A DNA stretch of 64,000 bases from Streptomyces sp. Ru71 (GCF_002920535.1 NZ_PQSS01000003.1:124001-188000), one strand, 5' to 3'; positions 16,942 to 26,614 are shown, numbered from the stretch's first letter. The notes: generated by a model from the sequence alone, not told the origin. Program-made: numbers and translations.

Positions 16942-18768
16942 ATGGGGCACTACAAGTCGAATCTCCGCGACATCGAGTTCAACCTCTTCGAAGTACTCGG
17001 GCGCGACAAGGTGTACGGCACCGGCCCGTTCGAGGAGATGGACGTCGAGACCGCCAAGAGCGTCCTGGAGGAGCTGACCCGCCTCTCCGAGAACGAGCTG
17101 GCCGAGTCCTTCGCGGACGCCGACCGCAACCCGCCGGTCTTCGACCCGGAGACCAACACCGCGCCCGTCCCCGCGTCCTTCAAGAAGAGCTACCAGGCCT
17201 TCATGGACTCCGAGTACTGGCGGCTCGGCCTGCCCGAGGAGATCGGCGGCACCACCTCGCCGCGCTCCCTGATCTGGGCGTACGCCGAGCTGATCCTGGG
17301 CGCCAACCCGGCCGTGTGGATGTACTCCTCGGGCCCGGCGTTCGCCGGCATCCTCTTCGAGGAGGGCAACGAGGTCCAGAAGCACATCGCCAAGATCGCC
17401 GTCGAGAAGCAGTGGGGCTCCACCATGGTCCTCACCGAGCCGGACGCCGGCTCGGACGTCGGCGCCGGCCGCACCAAGGCCGTGCAGCAGGAGGACGGCT
17501 CCTGGCACATCGAGGGCGTGAAGCGCTTCATCACCTCCGGTGAGCACGACATGTCGGAGAACATCCTCCACTACGTGCTCGCGCGCCCCGAGGGCGCCGG
17601 CCCCGGCACCAAGGGCCTGTCCCTCTTCCTCGTCCCGAAGTACCTCTTCGACTTCGAGACCGGCGAGCTGGGCGAGCGCAACGGCGTCTACGCCACCAAC
17701 GTCGAGCACAAGATGGGCCTGAAGGCGTCCAACACGTGCGAGATGACCTTCGGCGACAAGCACCCCGCCAAGGGCTGGCTGATCGGCGACAAGCACGACG
17801 GCATCCGCCAGATGTTCCGCATCATCGAGTTCGCCCGCATGATGGTCGGCACGAAGGCGATCTCCACGCTCTCCACCGGCTACCTCAACGCGCTGGAGTA
17901 CGCCAAGGAGCGCGTCCAGGGCCCCGACCTCGCGCAGTTCATGGACAAGACCGCGCCCAAGGTCACCATCACCCACCACCCCGACGTGCGCCGCTCGCTG
18001 ATGACGCAGAAGGCGTACGCCGAGGGCATGCGCGCCCTGGTGATGTACACCGCCTCCGTGCAGGACGCCATCCAGCTCAAGGAGGCCGCCGGCGAGGACG
18101 CCTCCGCCGAGCACGCCCTGAACGACCTGCTCCTGCCCATCGTCAAGGGCTACGGCTCCGAGAAGGCCTACGAGCAGCTCGCCCAGTCGCTGCAGACCTT
18201 CGGCGGCTCCGGCTTCCTGCAGGAGTACCCGATCGAGCAGTACATCCGGGACTCCAAGATCGACACCCTGTACGAGGGCACCACCGCGATCCAGGGCCAG
18301 GACTACTTCTTCCGGAAGATCGTCCGCAACCAGGGCGCCGCGCTGAACTCCCTCGCCGAGGACATCAAGAAGTTCCTGGCGCTCGGCACCGGCGGCGAGG
18401 AGCTGGCCGGCGCCCGCGAGCACCTGGCCAAGGCGGCCGTCGAGCTGGAGGCCATCGTCGGCCTGATGCTGACCGACCTCGCCGCCACCGAGCAGGACAC
18501 CCGCAACATCTACAAGGTGGGCCTGAACACCACCCGCCTGCTGCTCGCCTCCGGTGACGTCGTCGTCGGCTACCTGCTGCTCAAGGGCGCCGCCATCGCC
18601 GCCGAGAAGCTGGCCACGGCCACCGCCAAGGACAAGGCGTTCTACACCGGCAAGATCGCCGCCGCGAAGTTCTTCGCCGCCAACGTCCTGCCCGGCGTCA
18701 CCTGCGCCCGCAAGGTCGCCGAGGGTGTCGACCTGGACCTGATGGACCTGGACGAGGCCGCGTTCTAG
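16942..18768 (+). CDS. Acyl-CoA dehydrogenase (long form, 608 aa)
   Basis: FAD enzyme of beta-oxidation. Substrate and flavin segments are clear: [62 protein letters not shown]. The catalytic base lies in the [17 protein letters not shown] stretch (about residue 445). The chain is about 200 residues longer than classical short-chain enzymes: an N-terminal AcdhN region and a C-terminal helical extension (from about 460) mark it as the long bacterial FadE-like class related to very-long-chain enzymes. AGGGAG lies 9 nt before the ATG. A stable hairpin follows the gene. The first substrate cannot be read from the sequence. Confidence 0.93.
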   Translation: MGHYKSNLRDIEFNLFEVLGRDKVYGTGPFEEMDVETAKSVLEELTRLSENELAESFADADRNPPVFDPETNTAPVPASFKKSYQAFMDSEYWRLGLPEEIGGTTSPRSLIWAYAELILGANPAVWMYSSGPAFAGILFEEGNEVQKHIAKIAVEKQWGSTMVLTEPDAGSDVGAGRTKAVQQEDGSWHIEGVKRFITSGEHDMSENILHYVLARPEGAGPGTKGLSLFLVPKYLFDFETGELGERNGVYATNVEHKMGLKASNTCEMTFGDKHPAKGWLIGDKHDGIRQMFRIIEFARMMVGTKAISTLSTGYLNALEYAKERVQGPDLAQFMDKTAPKVTITHHPDVRRSLMTQKAYAEGMRALVMYTASVQDAIQLKEAAGEDASAEHALNDLLLPIVKGYGSEKAYEQLAQSLQTFGGSGFLQEYPIEQYIRDSKIDTLYEGTTAIQGQDYFFRKIVRNQGAALNSLAEDIKKFLALGTGGEELAGAREHLAKAAVELEAIVGLMLTDLAATEQDTRNIYKVGLNTTRLLLASGDVVVGYLLLKGAAIAAEKLATATAKDKAFYTGKIAAAKFFAANVLPGVTCARKVAEGVDLDLMDLDEAAF

Positions 18769-18783
18769 TACGGGACAGTCCTC

Positions 18784-18823
18784 ACGAGGGCCCGCCCCCG
18801 CTTGACGGGGAGCGGGCCCTCGT
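18784..18823 (+). terminator. Hairpin terminator after the acyl-CoA dehydrogenase
   Basis: ACGAGGGCCCGC (18784-18795) pairs with GCGGGCCCTCGT (18812-18823); the inner CCCCG/CGGGG pair extends the stem to about 17 bp around a CTTGA loop. Confidence 0.82.
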
Positions 18824-18843
18824 CCGTCGTTAAGGTGAACCCC

Positions 18844-20163
18844 ATGAGCGAACCCTCACGCCCTGCTGCCTCCGGCGCGACCGCGCCCTTCGACCGCGGC
18901 CACACCGACGACCTGATGACCTTCCTGACGGCCAGCCCGACGCCGTACCACGCCGTGGCGAGCGCCGCCGAGCGGCTGGAGAAGGCCGGCTTCCGCCAGG
19001 TCGCCGAGACGGACGCCTGGGACGGCACCAGCGGCGGCAAGTACGTACTGCGCGGCGGCGCCATCGTCGCCTGGTACGTCCCCGAGGGCGCCGCACCCCA
19101 CACGCCGTTCCGCATCGTCGGCGCGCACACCGACTCCCCGAACCTGCGGGTCAAGCCGCTGCCCGACGCCGGCGCGCACGGCTGGCGGCAGGTCGCCGTG
19201 GAGATCTACGGCGGCCCCCTGCTGAACTCCTGGCTCGACCGCGACCTGGGCCTGGCCGGCCGGCTCACCCTGCGCGACGGCTCCAGCCACCTGGTGAACA
19301 TCGACCGCCCCCTGCTGCGGGTCCCCCAACTCGCCATCCACCTGGACCGGTCGGTGACCGCCGAGGGCCTCAAGCTGGACAAGCAGCGGCACATGCAGCC
19401 GATCTGGGGCCTGGGCAACGATGTGCGCGAGGGCGACCTGATCGCCTTCCTGGAGGAGGAGGCCGACCTGCCGGCCGGCTCGGTCACCGGCTGGGACCTC
19501 ATGGTCCACTCCGTCGAACGGCCCGCCTACCTGGGCCGCGACCGGGAACTGGTCGCCGGCCCCCGTATGGACAACCTGCTGTCCGTGCACTCCGGCGTGG
19601 CGGCGCTGACCGCGGCCGCCGGGCGCGACGTGTCGTCCATCCCGGTCCTGGCCGCCTTCGACCACGAGGAGAACGGCTCCCAGTCCGACACCGGCGCCGA
19701 CGGACCGCTGCTCGGATCGGTGCTGGAGCGCTCGGTGTTCGCGCGCGGCGGGTCGTACGAGGACCGGGCGCGCGCCTTCGCCGGCACCGTCTGCCTCTCC
19801 TCCGACACCGGCCACGCCGTGCACCCCAACTACGCCGAACGCCACGACCCCACGCACCACCCGCGGGTCAACGGCGGCCCCATCCTCAAGGTCAACGTCA
19901 ACAACCGGTACGCCACGGACGGTTCGGGCCGCGCGGTGTTCGCCGCCGCCTGCGAGCGGGCGGATGTGCCCTTCCAGTCGTTCGTCTCCAACAACTCCAT
20001 GCCGTGCGGCACCACCATCGGCCCCATCACCGCCGCCCGGCACGGCATCCGCACCGTCGACATCGGCGTGGCGATCCTGTCCATGCACAGCGCACGGGAG
20101 CTGTGCGGTGCCGACGACCCGTATCTGCTGGCCAACGCGCTGGTGGCGTTTCTGGAGGGCTGA
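18844..20163 (+). CDS. apeB: M18-family aminopeptidase
   Basis: Cytoplasmic zinc aminopeptidase removing acidic or other N-terminal residues. The 439-residue protein has all M18 metal motifs: H95-T-D97 in GAHTDSPNLRVKP, D273-H-E275-E276 in DHEENGSQSDTGADG, and a C-terminal His in VAILSMHSARELCG. The M18 dimer/dodecamer signature SNNSMPCGTTIGPITAARHG is also present. The ATG at 18844 (MSEPSRPAAS) is preferred over an earlier frame-open ATG at 18802, which lies inside the preceding terminator. AAGGTGA is 4 nt upstream; TAAGGT 7 nt before the ATG could instead be a -10 box of a leaderless transcript. Confidence 0.95.
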   Translation: MSEPSRPAASGATAPFDRGHTDDLMTFLTASPTPYHAVASAAERLEKAGFRQVAETDAWDGTSGGKYVLRGGAIVAWYVPEGAAPHTPFRIVGAHTDSPNLRVKPLPDAGAHGWRQVAVEIYGGPLLNSWLDRDLGLAGRLTLRDGSSHLVNIDRPLLRVPQLAIHLDRSVTAEGLKLDKQRHMQPIWGLGNDVREGDLIAFLEEEADLPAGSVTGWDLMVHSVERPAYLGRDRELVAGPRMDNLLSVHSGVAALTAAAGRDVSSIPVLAAFDHEENGSQSDTGADGPLLGSVLERSVFARGGSYEDRARAFAGTVCLSSDTGHAVHPNYAERHDPTHHPRVNGGPILKVNVNNRYATDGSGRAVFAAACERADVPFQSFVSNNSMPCGTTIGPITAARHGIRTVDIGVAILSMHSARELCGADDPYLLANALVAFLEG

Positions 20164-20251
20164 CAACCGCCGGGCGCCGCATGGGGGTTGACAACGCGGG
20201 TACCCGTGTGTCCGGACCGGAGGTACCGGCCCGGACAGGGAGGCGACACTC

Positions 20252-20506
20252 ATGGGCCTCGGCGGATGCATCATCCTCATCGCCGTGGGAGCCATCCTCA
20301 CGTTCGCGACCGACTGGGACATGCAGGGGGTCAACCTCGACCTGGTCGGCATCATCCTGATGATCGTCGGCCTGATCGGCGTCTCGACCTTCAGCAGCAT
20401 CGCCCGCCGCCGGCGTGTGATGGTGCCGCCGGCGACGACCACGGTCGTCGAGGAGGAACGGCACCACCACACGCGGGACGGCTACAGCGACGGGTACGGC
20501 GTCTGA
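20252..20506 (+). CDS. Small two-helix membrane protein (DUF6458-like)
   Basis: 84 residues: a first membrane helix (CIILIAVGAILTFATDW), a short outer loop (DMQGVNLD), a second helix (LVGIILMIVGLIGVSTF), then a basic patch RRRR and a polar, His-rich tail. This small protein is widespread in actinomycetes with unknown function. GGGAGGCG is a good ribosome site 7 nt before the ATG. Confidence 0.8.
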   Translation: MGLGGCIILIAVGAILTFATDWDMQGVNLDLVGIILMIVGLIGVSTFSSIARRRRVMVPPATTTVVEEERHHHTRDGYSDGYGV

Positions 20507-20576
20507 GCGGCTCCTGCGGCTTCCGCGGCTTTCCGCTGGTGGACGCGGCGGGCGGGGTGCTCGCGCGCACCGTGGG

Positions 20577-20969
20577 TCAGGTAAGCGCGTGCCCCGTCGT
20601 CGCGTCCACGTGGGCCGGGACCTCGTCGTGGCGGTCGCCGACCGTGAGGGTGCCGGCGGGTTCGAGAAGCAGGATCTCCGTCGGCACGGGGGCGTACGGC
20701 TTGTGCTCCGTGCCGCGCGGGACCGTGAAGAGCGAGCCCCGCGGGAGGACCACCGTGCGTTCCCCGGCCGGCTCGCGCAGGGCGATGCGCAGTTCACCGG
20801 ACAGGACCAGGAAGAACTCGTCGGTGTGGTCGTGGACGTGCCAGACGTGCTCCCCCTCCACCTTGGCGACGCGGACGTCGTAGTCGTTCACCGTGGTGAC
20901 GATGCGCGGACTCCACTGCTCGGTGAACGAGGCGAGGGCGGTGGCCAGGGAGATCGGTTCGCTGCTCAT
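20577..20969 (-). CDS. Cupin-domain protein
   Basis: 130 residues forming one small cupin barrel: HVWHVHDHTDEFFLVLSGELRIAL (metal motif with three His and a Glu) and PRGSLFTVPRGTEHKPYAPVPTEILLLEP (second motif with His). Such proteins bind a metal and are often lyases, isomerases or sensors; the reaction is unknown. It is divergent from the GlxA regulator (52-bp gap), so the pair may share a control region. Confidence 0.87.
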   Translation of the reverse strand: MSSEPISLATALASFTEQWSPRIVTTVNDYDVRVAKVEGEHVWHVHDHTDEFFLVLSGELRIALREPAGERTVVLPRGSLFTVPRGTEHKPYAPVPTEILLLEPAGTLTVGDRHDEVPAHVDATTGHALT

Positions 20970-21009
20970 GGCCTCATCCTGCGCCTGGCCCCACGCGGCC
21001 CGCGAGTGC

Positions 21010-21024
21010 TAGGAATCGCACATG
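21010..21024 (+). promoter_or_regulatory. Probable leaderless promoter of the GlxA-type regulator
   Basis: TAGGAA (21010-21015) is followed by 6 nt before the ATG at 21022, without a ribosome site. Confidence 0.42.
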
Positions 21025-22005
21025 CCGCAAGGATCCTCGCACCGCGTCGTCCTGATCGTCGACGAGAACTCCAACCCGTTCGAGATGAGCTGCGCCATCG
21101 AGGTCTTCGGCCTGCGCCGCCCCGAACTGGGCCGTGAGCTCTACGACTTCCGGCTGTGCGCCGCGGACCCGGCGACCCGGATGCGGGACGGGTTCTTCAC
21201 GCTCACCGGGATCGCGGGGCTGGAGGCGGCGGACGAGGCGGACACGCTGATCGTGCCGAACCGGCCGGACACCGACACCCCGCGCGCCCCGCGTGTCCTG
21301 GACGCCGTGCGCCGGGCGCACGCGCGGGGCGCCCGGCTCATCGGCTTCTGCTCCGGCGCGTTCACGCTCGCGGAGGCCGGTCTGCTCGACGGGCGCCGCG
21401 CCGCCTGCCACTGGATGTGGGCGGACTCCTTCCGCGCCCGCTTCCCGCGGGTTCTGCTGGAGCCGGACGTGCTGTTCGTGGACGACGGCGACATCCTCAC
21501 CGCGTCCGGCAGCGCCTCGGCGCTCGACCTCGGCCTGCACGTCGTCCGGCGCGACCACGGCGCCGAGATCGCCAACCATGTCTCCCGGCGCCTGGTGTTC
21601 GCCGCCCACCGCGACGGCGGTCAGCGCCAGTTCGTGGAGCGCCCGGTGCCGGCCGTCCGCGACGAGTCCCTCGCACCGCTGCTGGCCTGGGCGCAGGAAC
21701 GGCTGGGAGAACCCCTGACGGTCGCCGACCTCGCGGCACAGGCGCGGGTCAGCCCCGCCACGCTGCACCGTCGCTTCCGCTCCCAGCTCGGCACGACACC
21801 GCTGGCGTGGCTGACAGCCGAGCGGGTGACGCTGGCCCGGCGGCTCATCGAACGTGGTGAGGAACGGCTCGACGTGGTCGCCGCCCGCAGCGGCCTGGGC
21901 ACCGCCGCCAACCTGCGGGCACGGCTGCGGCGGGAGACCGGACTCAGCCCGTCGGCCTACCGCCGGCGTTTCGGACGGGCGCCCGGGGAAGCGCTCACAG
22001 CATGA
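21022..22005 (+). CDS. GlxA-family transcriptional regulator (DJ-1/PfpI + AraC HTH)
   Basis: 327 residues. Residues about 5-190 form a DJ-1/PfpI-like amidotransferase domain with the nucleophile-elbow segment LIGFCSGAFTLAEAGLLDGR (Cys in the usual place). Residues about 215-325 form the two-helix-turn-helix AraC domain (EPLTVADLAAQARVSPATLHRRF and LDVVAARSGLGTAANLRARLRRETGLSPSAYRRRF). Proteins of this type sense small metabolites; arginine-catabolism regulators and the Streptomyces AdpA family share the layout, but this one is shorter than AdpA and no bldA-type TTA codon or conserved neighbour points to that role. Stop and the next ATG overlap (ATGA at 22002). Confidence 0.9.
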   Translation: MPQGSSHRVVLIVDENSNPFEMSCAIEVFGLRRPELGRELYDFRLCAADPATRMRDGFFTLTGIAGLEAADEADTLIVPNRPDTDTPRAPRVLDAVRRAHARGARLIGFCSGAFTLAEAGLLDGRRAACHWMWADSFRARFPRVLLEPDVLFVDDGDILTASGSASALDLGLHVVRRDHGAEIANHVSRRLVFAAHRDGGQRQFVERPVPAVRDESLAPLLAWAQERLGEPLTVADLAAQARVSPATLHRRFRSQLGTTPLAWLTAERVTLARRLIERGEERLDVVAARSGLGTAANLRARLRRETGLSPSAYRRRFGRAPGEALTA

Positions 22006-22496
22006 GATTCCTCGTGTACGACCGGCTCCTCGGCATCGGCGACGACTACTGGATCGAGGACGACCGCGGCAACAAGGTCTACCTCGTCGACGGCAAGGCC
22101 ATGCGCCTGCGGGACACCTGGGAACTGAAGGACACCCAGGGCCGCGTCCTGATCGACATCCACCAGAAGATGTTCGCGCTGCGCGACACCATGGTGATCG
22201 AACGGGCGGGCGAGCCCCTGGCGACGATCAAGCGCCGGCGGCTGTCCCTGCTGCGCAACCACTACCGGGTGTCCCTGGCCGACGGCACGGAACTGGACGT
22301 CAGCGGCAAGATCCTGGACCGGGAGTTCGCCGTCGAGTACGACGGGGAACTGCTCGCCGTGATCTCCCGCCGCTGGCTGACCGTCCGCGACACCTACGGC
22401 ATCGACGTCGTCCGCGACGACGCCGACCCGGCGCTGCTCATCGCGGTGGCGGTGTGCGTGATCCACCTGGCCGAGAAGGAACGGGAGGACGACTGA
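22002..22496 (+). CDS. LURP-one-related (tubby-like C2) protein
   Basis: 164 residues covering one LOR/tubby-like beta barrel with repeated strands: FLVYDRLLGIGDDYWIEDDRGNKVYLVDGKAMRLRDTWEL, GRVLIDIHQKMFALRDTMVIE and LDVSGKILDREFAVEYDGELLAVISRRW. The fold is related to plant LURP-one and phospholipid scramblases; bacterial roles are unknown. It overlaps the GlxA regulator gene by four bases, so the two are translationally coupled. It also runs to within 13 bp of the convergent nitrilase gene. Confidence 0.87.
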   Translation: MRFLVYDRLLGIGDDYWIEDDRGNKVYLVDGKAMRLRDTWELKDTQGRVLIDIHQKMFALRDTMVIERAGEPLATIKRRRLSLLRNHYRVSLADGTELDVSGKILDREFAVEYDGELLAVISRRWLTVRDTYGIDVVRDDADPALLIAVAVCVIHLAEKEREDD

Positions 22497-22509
22497 GCCG
22501 GGGCGGTGG

Positions 22510-23307
22510 TCAGTGCCGGGGCGGTTCCAGGCCCAGTACCCGGTCCTTCAGCGCCGGGAACTGCTCGCGGGTCGCGGCGACCTTCGCCGGGTCGAAGTCC
22601 ACGCTGAGCACCTCCTCCCCGGGGCCCGCCTCGGCGAGCACCTCGCCCCACGGATCGACCACGATCGAGTGACCGGCCTGCGGAACTCCCGCATGCGTCC
22701 CGGCCGTTCCACAGGCGAGCACGAACGCCTGGTTCTCGACCGCCCGCGCCTGAGCCAGCAGCGTCCAGTGCGCCCGGCGGCGCTCCGGCCAGCCCGCCGG
22801 GACCACCAGGGTCTCGGCGCCGGCGTCGACGAGACCGCGGAAGAGTTCGGGGAAACGGAGGTCGTAACAGGTGGCCACGCCCAGCGTGGTCCACGGCAGA
22901 CGGGCCGTCACCAGCTCGCGCCCGGCGCCCATGAGCACCGCCTCGCCCTTGTCGAAGCCGAAGCGGTGGATCTTGCGGTAGGCGGCGGCCAGGTCGCCGG
23001 AAGGGGAGAAGAGGAGAGAGGTGTTGTACAGAGGGCCCTCGGGGTCGCGCTCGGGGATGGAGCCGGCGTGCAGCCACACGCCCGCGTCGCTCGCGGCCTT
23101 GGCCATCGCCTCGAAGGTCGGCCCGTCCAGCGGCTCGGCCTCGCCGGAGAACTGCTCGTAGGCGAAGGCGCCGCACGTCCACAGCTCGGGCAGGACGACG
23201 AGGTCCGCGGACCCGGCCTGCTCCCGCACCAGCGACGCGGCGCGAACTCGCCGGTCAGCCACCGATTCGCCCTCGTTCACGGCGATCTGGATCAATGAGG
23301 CGCGCAC
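22510..23307 (-). CDS. Carbon-nitrogen hydrolase (nitrilase superfamily, omega-amidase-like)
   Basis: 265 residues with the Glu-Lys-Cys triad of the superfamily: E41 (LVVLPELW), the Lys in AAYRKIHRFGFDKGE, and C147 (GVATCYDLRFPELFR). Proteins of this branch hydrolyse omega-amides such as 2-oxoglutaramate or deaminated glutathione. The GTG at 23307 (VRASLIQIAVNEGES) is chosen because the family fold starts there; a longer open frame to 23424 adds an unrelated leader. It is divergent from the mycothiol-dependent isomerase-like gene. Confidence 0.9.
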   Translation of the reverse strand: MRASLIQIAVNEGESVADRRVRAASLVREQAGSADLVVLPELWTCGAFAYEQFSGEAEPLDGPTFEAMAKAASDAGVWLHAGSIPERDPEGPLYNTSLLFSPSGDLAAAYRKIHRFGFDKGEAVLMGAGRELVTARLPWTTLGVATCYDLRFPELFRGLVDAGAETLVVPAGWPERRRAHWTLLAQARAVENQAFVLACGTAGTHAGVPQAGHSIVVDPWGEVLAEAGPGEEVLSVDFDPAKVAATREQFPALKDRVLGLEPPRH

Positions 23308-23501
23308 ACTACCACCGTCCTGGCCATCGAGCCGTCCACACGGGCGCCCCCACGGGCCTACGATCGTCACACGAAAGCACTGCCGGGGTGCCTCGGAGCA
23401 GCGTAACTTAGCCATTCCAGACACCGCCGAGTGAAGCCGCCTCCCACTGGCACCGCCGCCACAACCTGCCCGTGTACCGACCGCCGAGGGGTCCCGTTTC
23501 C

Positions 23502-24326
23502 GTGAGTCTGCATCCCACTCTCCAGCCCTACGCCGATGCCTGGACCCACTCCATCGAGGCGATATCCGAGCTGGTGCAGCCGCTGGCGGACGCCGACTGG
23601 AACCGTCGTACCCCGTGCCCGGGCTGGTCGGTGCGCGACATCGTCTCGCACGTCATCGGCCTGGACTGCGAGATGCTCGGCGACCCGCGCCCCATCCACA
23701 CGCTGCCGCGCGACCTGTTCCACGTCACCAACGACCACCAGCGGTACATGGAGATACAGGTCGACGTCCGCCGCCACCACACGGCGCCGGAGATGACGGC
23801 GGAGCTGGAGTACACCGTCATCCGCCGCAACCGCCAGCTGCGCAACGACTCCCGCGACCCCGGCGCCAAGGTGCGCGGCCCCCTCGGCGCCGAGCTCACC
23901 CTGGAGGAGTCGATGCGGCGCCACGCCTTCGACGTCTGGGTGCACGAACAGGACCTGCGCACGGCCCTGGGCCGCCCCGGCAACCTGGACTCCCCGGGCG
24001 CGCACATCGCCCGCGACGTCCTGCTGGACGCGCTGCCGCAGGTCGTCGCGGATCGCGCCGAGGCCCCGCGCAGCTCGGCGGTGGTCTTCGACGTGCACGG
24101 ACCGGTCGAGTTCCTGCGCACGATCCGCGTGGACATCCAGGGCCGCGGCACCCTGGAGACGGCCCCCGCCCTGGGCCCCGCCGCCACCCTCACCCTCGAC
24201 TGGGAGACCTACGTCCGACTGGCCTGCGGCCGGGTGACGCCGGAAGCGGCGGCGGACCGCGTCAAGACCGAGGGCGACCTGGACCTGGCGGCGGCCATCC
24301 TGCGCCACTTCCCGGTGACGCCGTAA
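23502..24326 (+). CDS. Maleylpyruvate isomerase family mycothiol-dependent protein
   Basis: 274 residues. The N-terminal DinB-like four-helix domain (MDMPI_N) has the pattern WNRRTPCPGWSVRDIVSHVIGLDCEMLG, typical of proteins that use mycothiol or related thiols, and a second motif RRHAFDVWVHEQDLRTALGRPG. The C-terminal SCP2-like part (from about 190) includes VVFDVHGPVEFLRTIRVDIQ. The exact reaction is unknown; family members isomerise, transfer or modify thiols. The GTG at 23502 follows GAGGGG by 10 nt; a longer frame begins at 23472 but lacks a ribosome site. Confidence 0.85.
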   Translation: MSLHPTLQPYADAWTHSIEAISELVQPLADADWNRRTPCPGWSVRDIVSHVIGLDCEMLGDPRPIHTLPRDLFHVTNDHQRYMEIQVDVRRHHTAPEMTAELEYTVIRRNRQLRNDSRDPGAKVRGPLGAELTLEESMRRHAFDVWVHEQDLRTALGRPGNLDSPGAHIARDVLLDALPQVVADRAEAPRSSAVVFDVHGPVEFLRTIRVDIQGRGTLETAPALGPAATLTLDWETYVRLACGRVTPEAAADRVKTEGDLDLAAAILRHFPVTP

Positions 24327-24404
24327 CCCGGCTGCCGCGCCCTGCGGCACCCCGCGAGCGCCGGGCGGCACGACCCGCCCCCGCCCGGCACCGGCGCTGT
24401 GCGC

Positions 24405-25754
24405 CTACGCGGGAACGTGCACCGTCTCCACCCTGCTCGCGACCAGCCGCTCCCGCTCTCTGCGCGCCGCCCGCCTGCGCAACCGCAGGATCTGCGAGAC
24501 ACCCAGCGCCTGGAGCACGAACACGGCCGAGAACGCCACGGTGTAGTCGTCCCCGGTCGCGTCCAGCAGCACGCCCACCGCGAACAGCGTCGTCATGGAG
24601 GCGACGAAACCCCCCATGTTCGTGATCCCCGACGCCGTCCCCTGGCGCTCGGGCGGGTTCGCGGGGCGCGCGAAGTCGAAGCCGATCATCGACGCGGGCC
24701 CGCACGCCCCCAGCACCGCGCACAGCACGATCAGCAGCCACATCGGAGCGTGCGCGCCAGGGTACGCCAGCGTCGCCGCCCACAGCAGCGCCGTCGCCCC
24801 GACCGTACCCAGCGCCAGCGGCAGCCGCGCCTCGTGGCGCCGGGCGACGATCTGCCCGTACACGAGCCCGATGACCATGTTGGACAGCACGACCAGGGTC
24901 AGCAGCTCCCCCGCCGTGGCCCGGCCGAGCCCCTGGTCCTCGACCAGGAACGGCAGCCCCCACAGCAGCAGGAACACCATCGCCGGGAACTGCGTCGTGA
25001 AGTGCACCCACAGCCCCAGCCGGGTCCCCGGCTCCCGCCAGGACGCGGCGATCTGCCGGCGCACATACGCCGCCCCCTGGTGCGGCACGGGCTCCGGCTC
25101 GTGCCCCTCGGGGTGGTCCTTCAGGAACAGCAGCAGCAGGACGAACACCACGGCACCGGCGACCGCGCTGCCGCCGAACGCCGCGGTCCAGCCGACCCCG
25201 TGCAGCAGCCGGGCCAGCACCAGGGTCGAGACGAGGTTGCCCGCCATGCCCACCAGACCGGCGAGCTGCGCGACGAGCGGCCCGCGCCGGGCCGGGAACC
25301 AGCGCCCGCCGAGCCGCAGCACGCTGATGAACGTCATGGCGTCCCCGCAGCCCAGCAGCGCGCGCGAGGCGAGGGCCATGCCGTACGACGGCGAGAAGGC
25401 GAAGCCGAGCTGTCCGATCGTGAACAGCACGACGCCCAGGCCCAGCACCTTCTTGGTGCCGAGCCGGTCGACCAGCAGGCCGACGGGTATCTGCATGCCC
25501 GCGTAGACCAGCAGCTGGAGGATGGAGAAGGTGGACAGCGCCGAGGCGTTCACATGGAAGCGGTCGACGGCGTCGAGACCGGCCACGCCCAGGGACGTAC
25601 GGAAGATGACGGCGACGAAGTAGACGGCGACGCCGATGGACCACACGGCGACGGCCCGCCGCCCGCCCGGCGGGTCACCCGGCAGGGTGACCCGCGCGGA
25701 GGAGGAAGAGGAGGAAGACGAGGAGGAAGACGCGGAGGAGGACGAGGAGCTCAT
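24405..25754 (-). CDS. MFS transporter with N-terminal poly-serine tract
   Basis: 449-residue, 12-helix carrier. Motif-A-like LVDRLGTKKVLGLGVVLF and CGDAMTFISVLRLGGRWFPARRGPLVAQLAG place it near the nitrate/sugar-phosphate type MFS carriers. The first 20 residues are almost all serine, encoded by TCC/TCT-rich repeats, before a short linker and the first helix. It starts inside the last codon of the GntR gene (ATGA overlap, 25751-25754), so it is the second gene of a regulator-transporter operon; the GntR protein probably controls uptake or export of the same small acid. Confidence 0.88.
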   Translation of the reverse strand: MSSSSSSASSSSSSSSSSSARVTLPGDPPGGRRAVAVWSIGVAVYFVAVIFRTSLGVAGLDAVDRFHVNASALSTFSILQLLVYAGMQIPVGLLVDRLGTKKVLGLGVVLFTIGQLGFAFSPSYGMALASRALLGCGDAMTFISVLRLGGRWFPARRGPLVAQLAGLVGMAGNLVSTLVLARLLHGVGWTAAFGGSAVAGAVVFVLLLLFLKDHPEGHEPEPVPHQGAAYVRRQIAASWREPGTRLGLWVHFTTQFPAMVFLLLWGLPFLVEDQGLGRATAGELLTLVVLSNMVIGLVYGQIVARRHEARLPLALGTVGATALLWAATLAYPGAHAPMWLLIVLCAVLGACGPASMIGFDFARPANPPERQGTASGITNMGGFVASMTTLFAVGVLLDATGDDYTVAFSAVFVLQALGVSQILRLRRRAARRERERLVASRVETVHVPA

Positions 25755-26419
25755 CGGACCTCACCCCGGGCCAGGTTCGAGAACCACCCGACGTGCCGGT
25801 GGACGATCCCGACGGCCCCCTCCGCGTCCCCCGCACGCAGCGCGGCGAGGATCTCCTCGTGCTCGGCGAGGGTCTTGGCGATCCGGTCGGGGTGGGAGTG
25901 CATGACCGCGACGCCCATCCGCAGCTGCCGGTCCCGGAGCTGGTCGTACAGCCGCGAAAGGATCTCGTTCCCGCCGCTGCGCACGATCTCGGCGTGGAAA
26001 CAGCGGTCGGTGACGGCGGCCGCGGCCAGGTCGCCGGCGGCGGCCTGGGCCTTCTGCCTCTTGAGCAGTTCCTCCAGCCGCTCGATGAGTCCCGCCGGGG
26101 CGGGCACGGCCTTGCGGGCCGCGTGCTCCTCCACCAGCAGCCGGGTCTCGACGACGTCGGCGATCTCCTGGGCGGAGACCGGCAGGACCAGGGCTCCCTT
26201 CTTCGGGTAGAGCTTGATCAGCCCCTCCACCTCCAGCCGCAGCAGCGCCTCGCGCACCGGGGTGCGGGAGACCCCGACGGCCTCGGCGAGCTCGCCCTCG
26301 GTGAGGAGGGTGCCGCCTTCGTAGCGGCGGTCCAGAACGCCCTGCTTGACGTGGGTGTAGACGCGGTCGGCGGCGGGTGGTTGCTTCACGGGTGCGGACG
26401 GGGCGGTTGGCATGCCCAC
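25751..26419 (-). CDS. GntR-family regulator, FadR subfamily
   Basis: 222 residues. The winged helix (about 20-85) has VYTHVKQGVLDRRYEGGTLLTEGELAEAVGVSRTPVREALLRLEVEGLIKLYPKKGALV. The C-terminal FCD helical domain (about 90-215) ends in the metal-binding His pattern (RCFHAEIVRSGGN, MHSHPDRIAKTLAEHEEILAALRAGD). FCD regulators bind carboxylic acids through a divalent metal. It is co-transcribed with the downstream MFS gene, so it is likely autoregulatory and the transporter is its target. Confidence 0.92.
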   Translation of the reverse strand: MGMPTAPSAPVKQPPAADRVYTHVKQGVLDRRYEGGTLLTEGELAEAVGVSRTPVREALLRLEVEGLIKLYPKKGALVLPVSAQEIADVVETRLLVEEHAARKAVPAPAGLIERLEELLKRQKAQAAAGDLAAAAVTDRCFHAEIVRSGGNEILSRLYDQLRDRQLRMGVAVMHSHPDRIAKTLAEHEEILAALRAGDAEGAVGIVHRHVGWFSNLARGEVR

Positions 26420-26614
26420 AGGATAGATACATCACGTACGCAATCGGGTGCCGTTTCAGCATCCGGACAGCGTCACCCCTCCCCGGCCAACTTCCCCCCA
26501 GTGGGCGCACAACCATCTGTGCTAGGTACGAGTCCACACACGTGCGGCCCCATCCCCTTTCCCCTCAACTCGGCCGCACCCTAGGGGCATTCACACATAA
26601 TCGGGGTAACTCAG

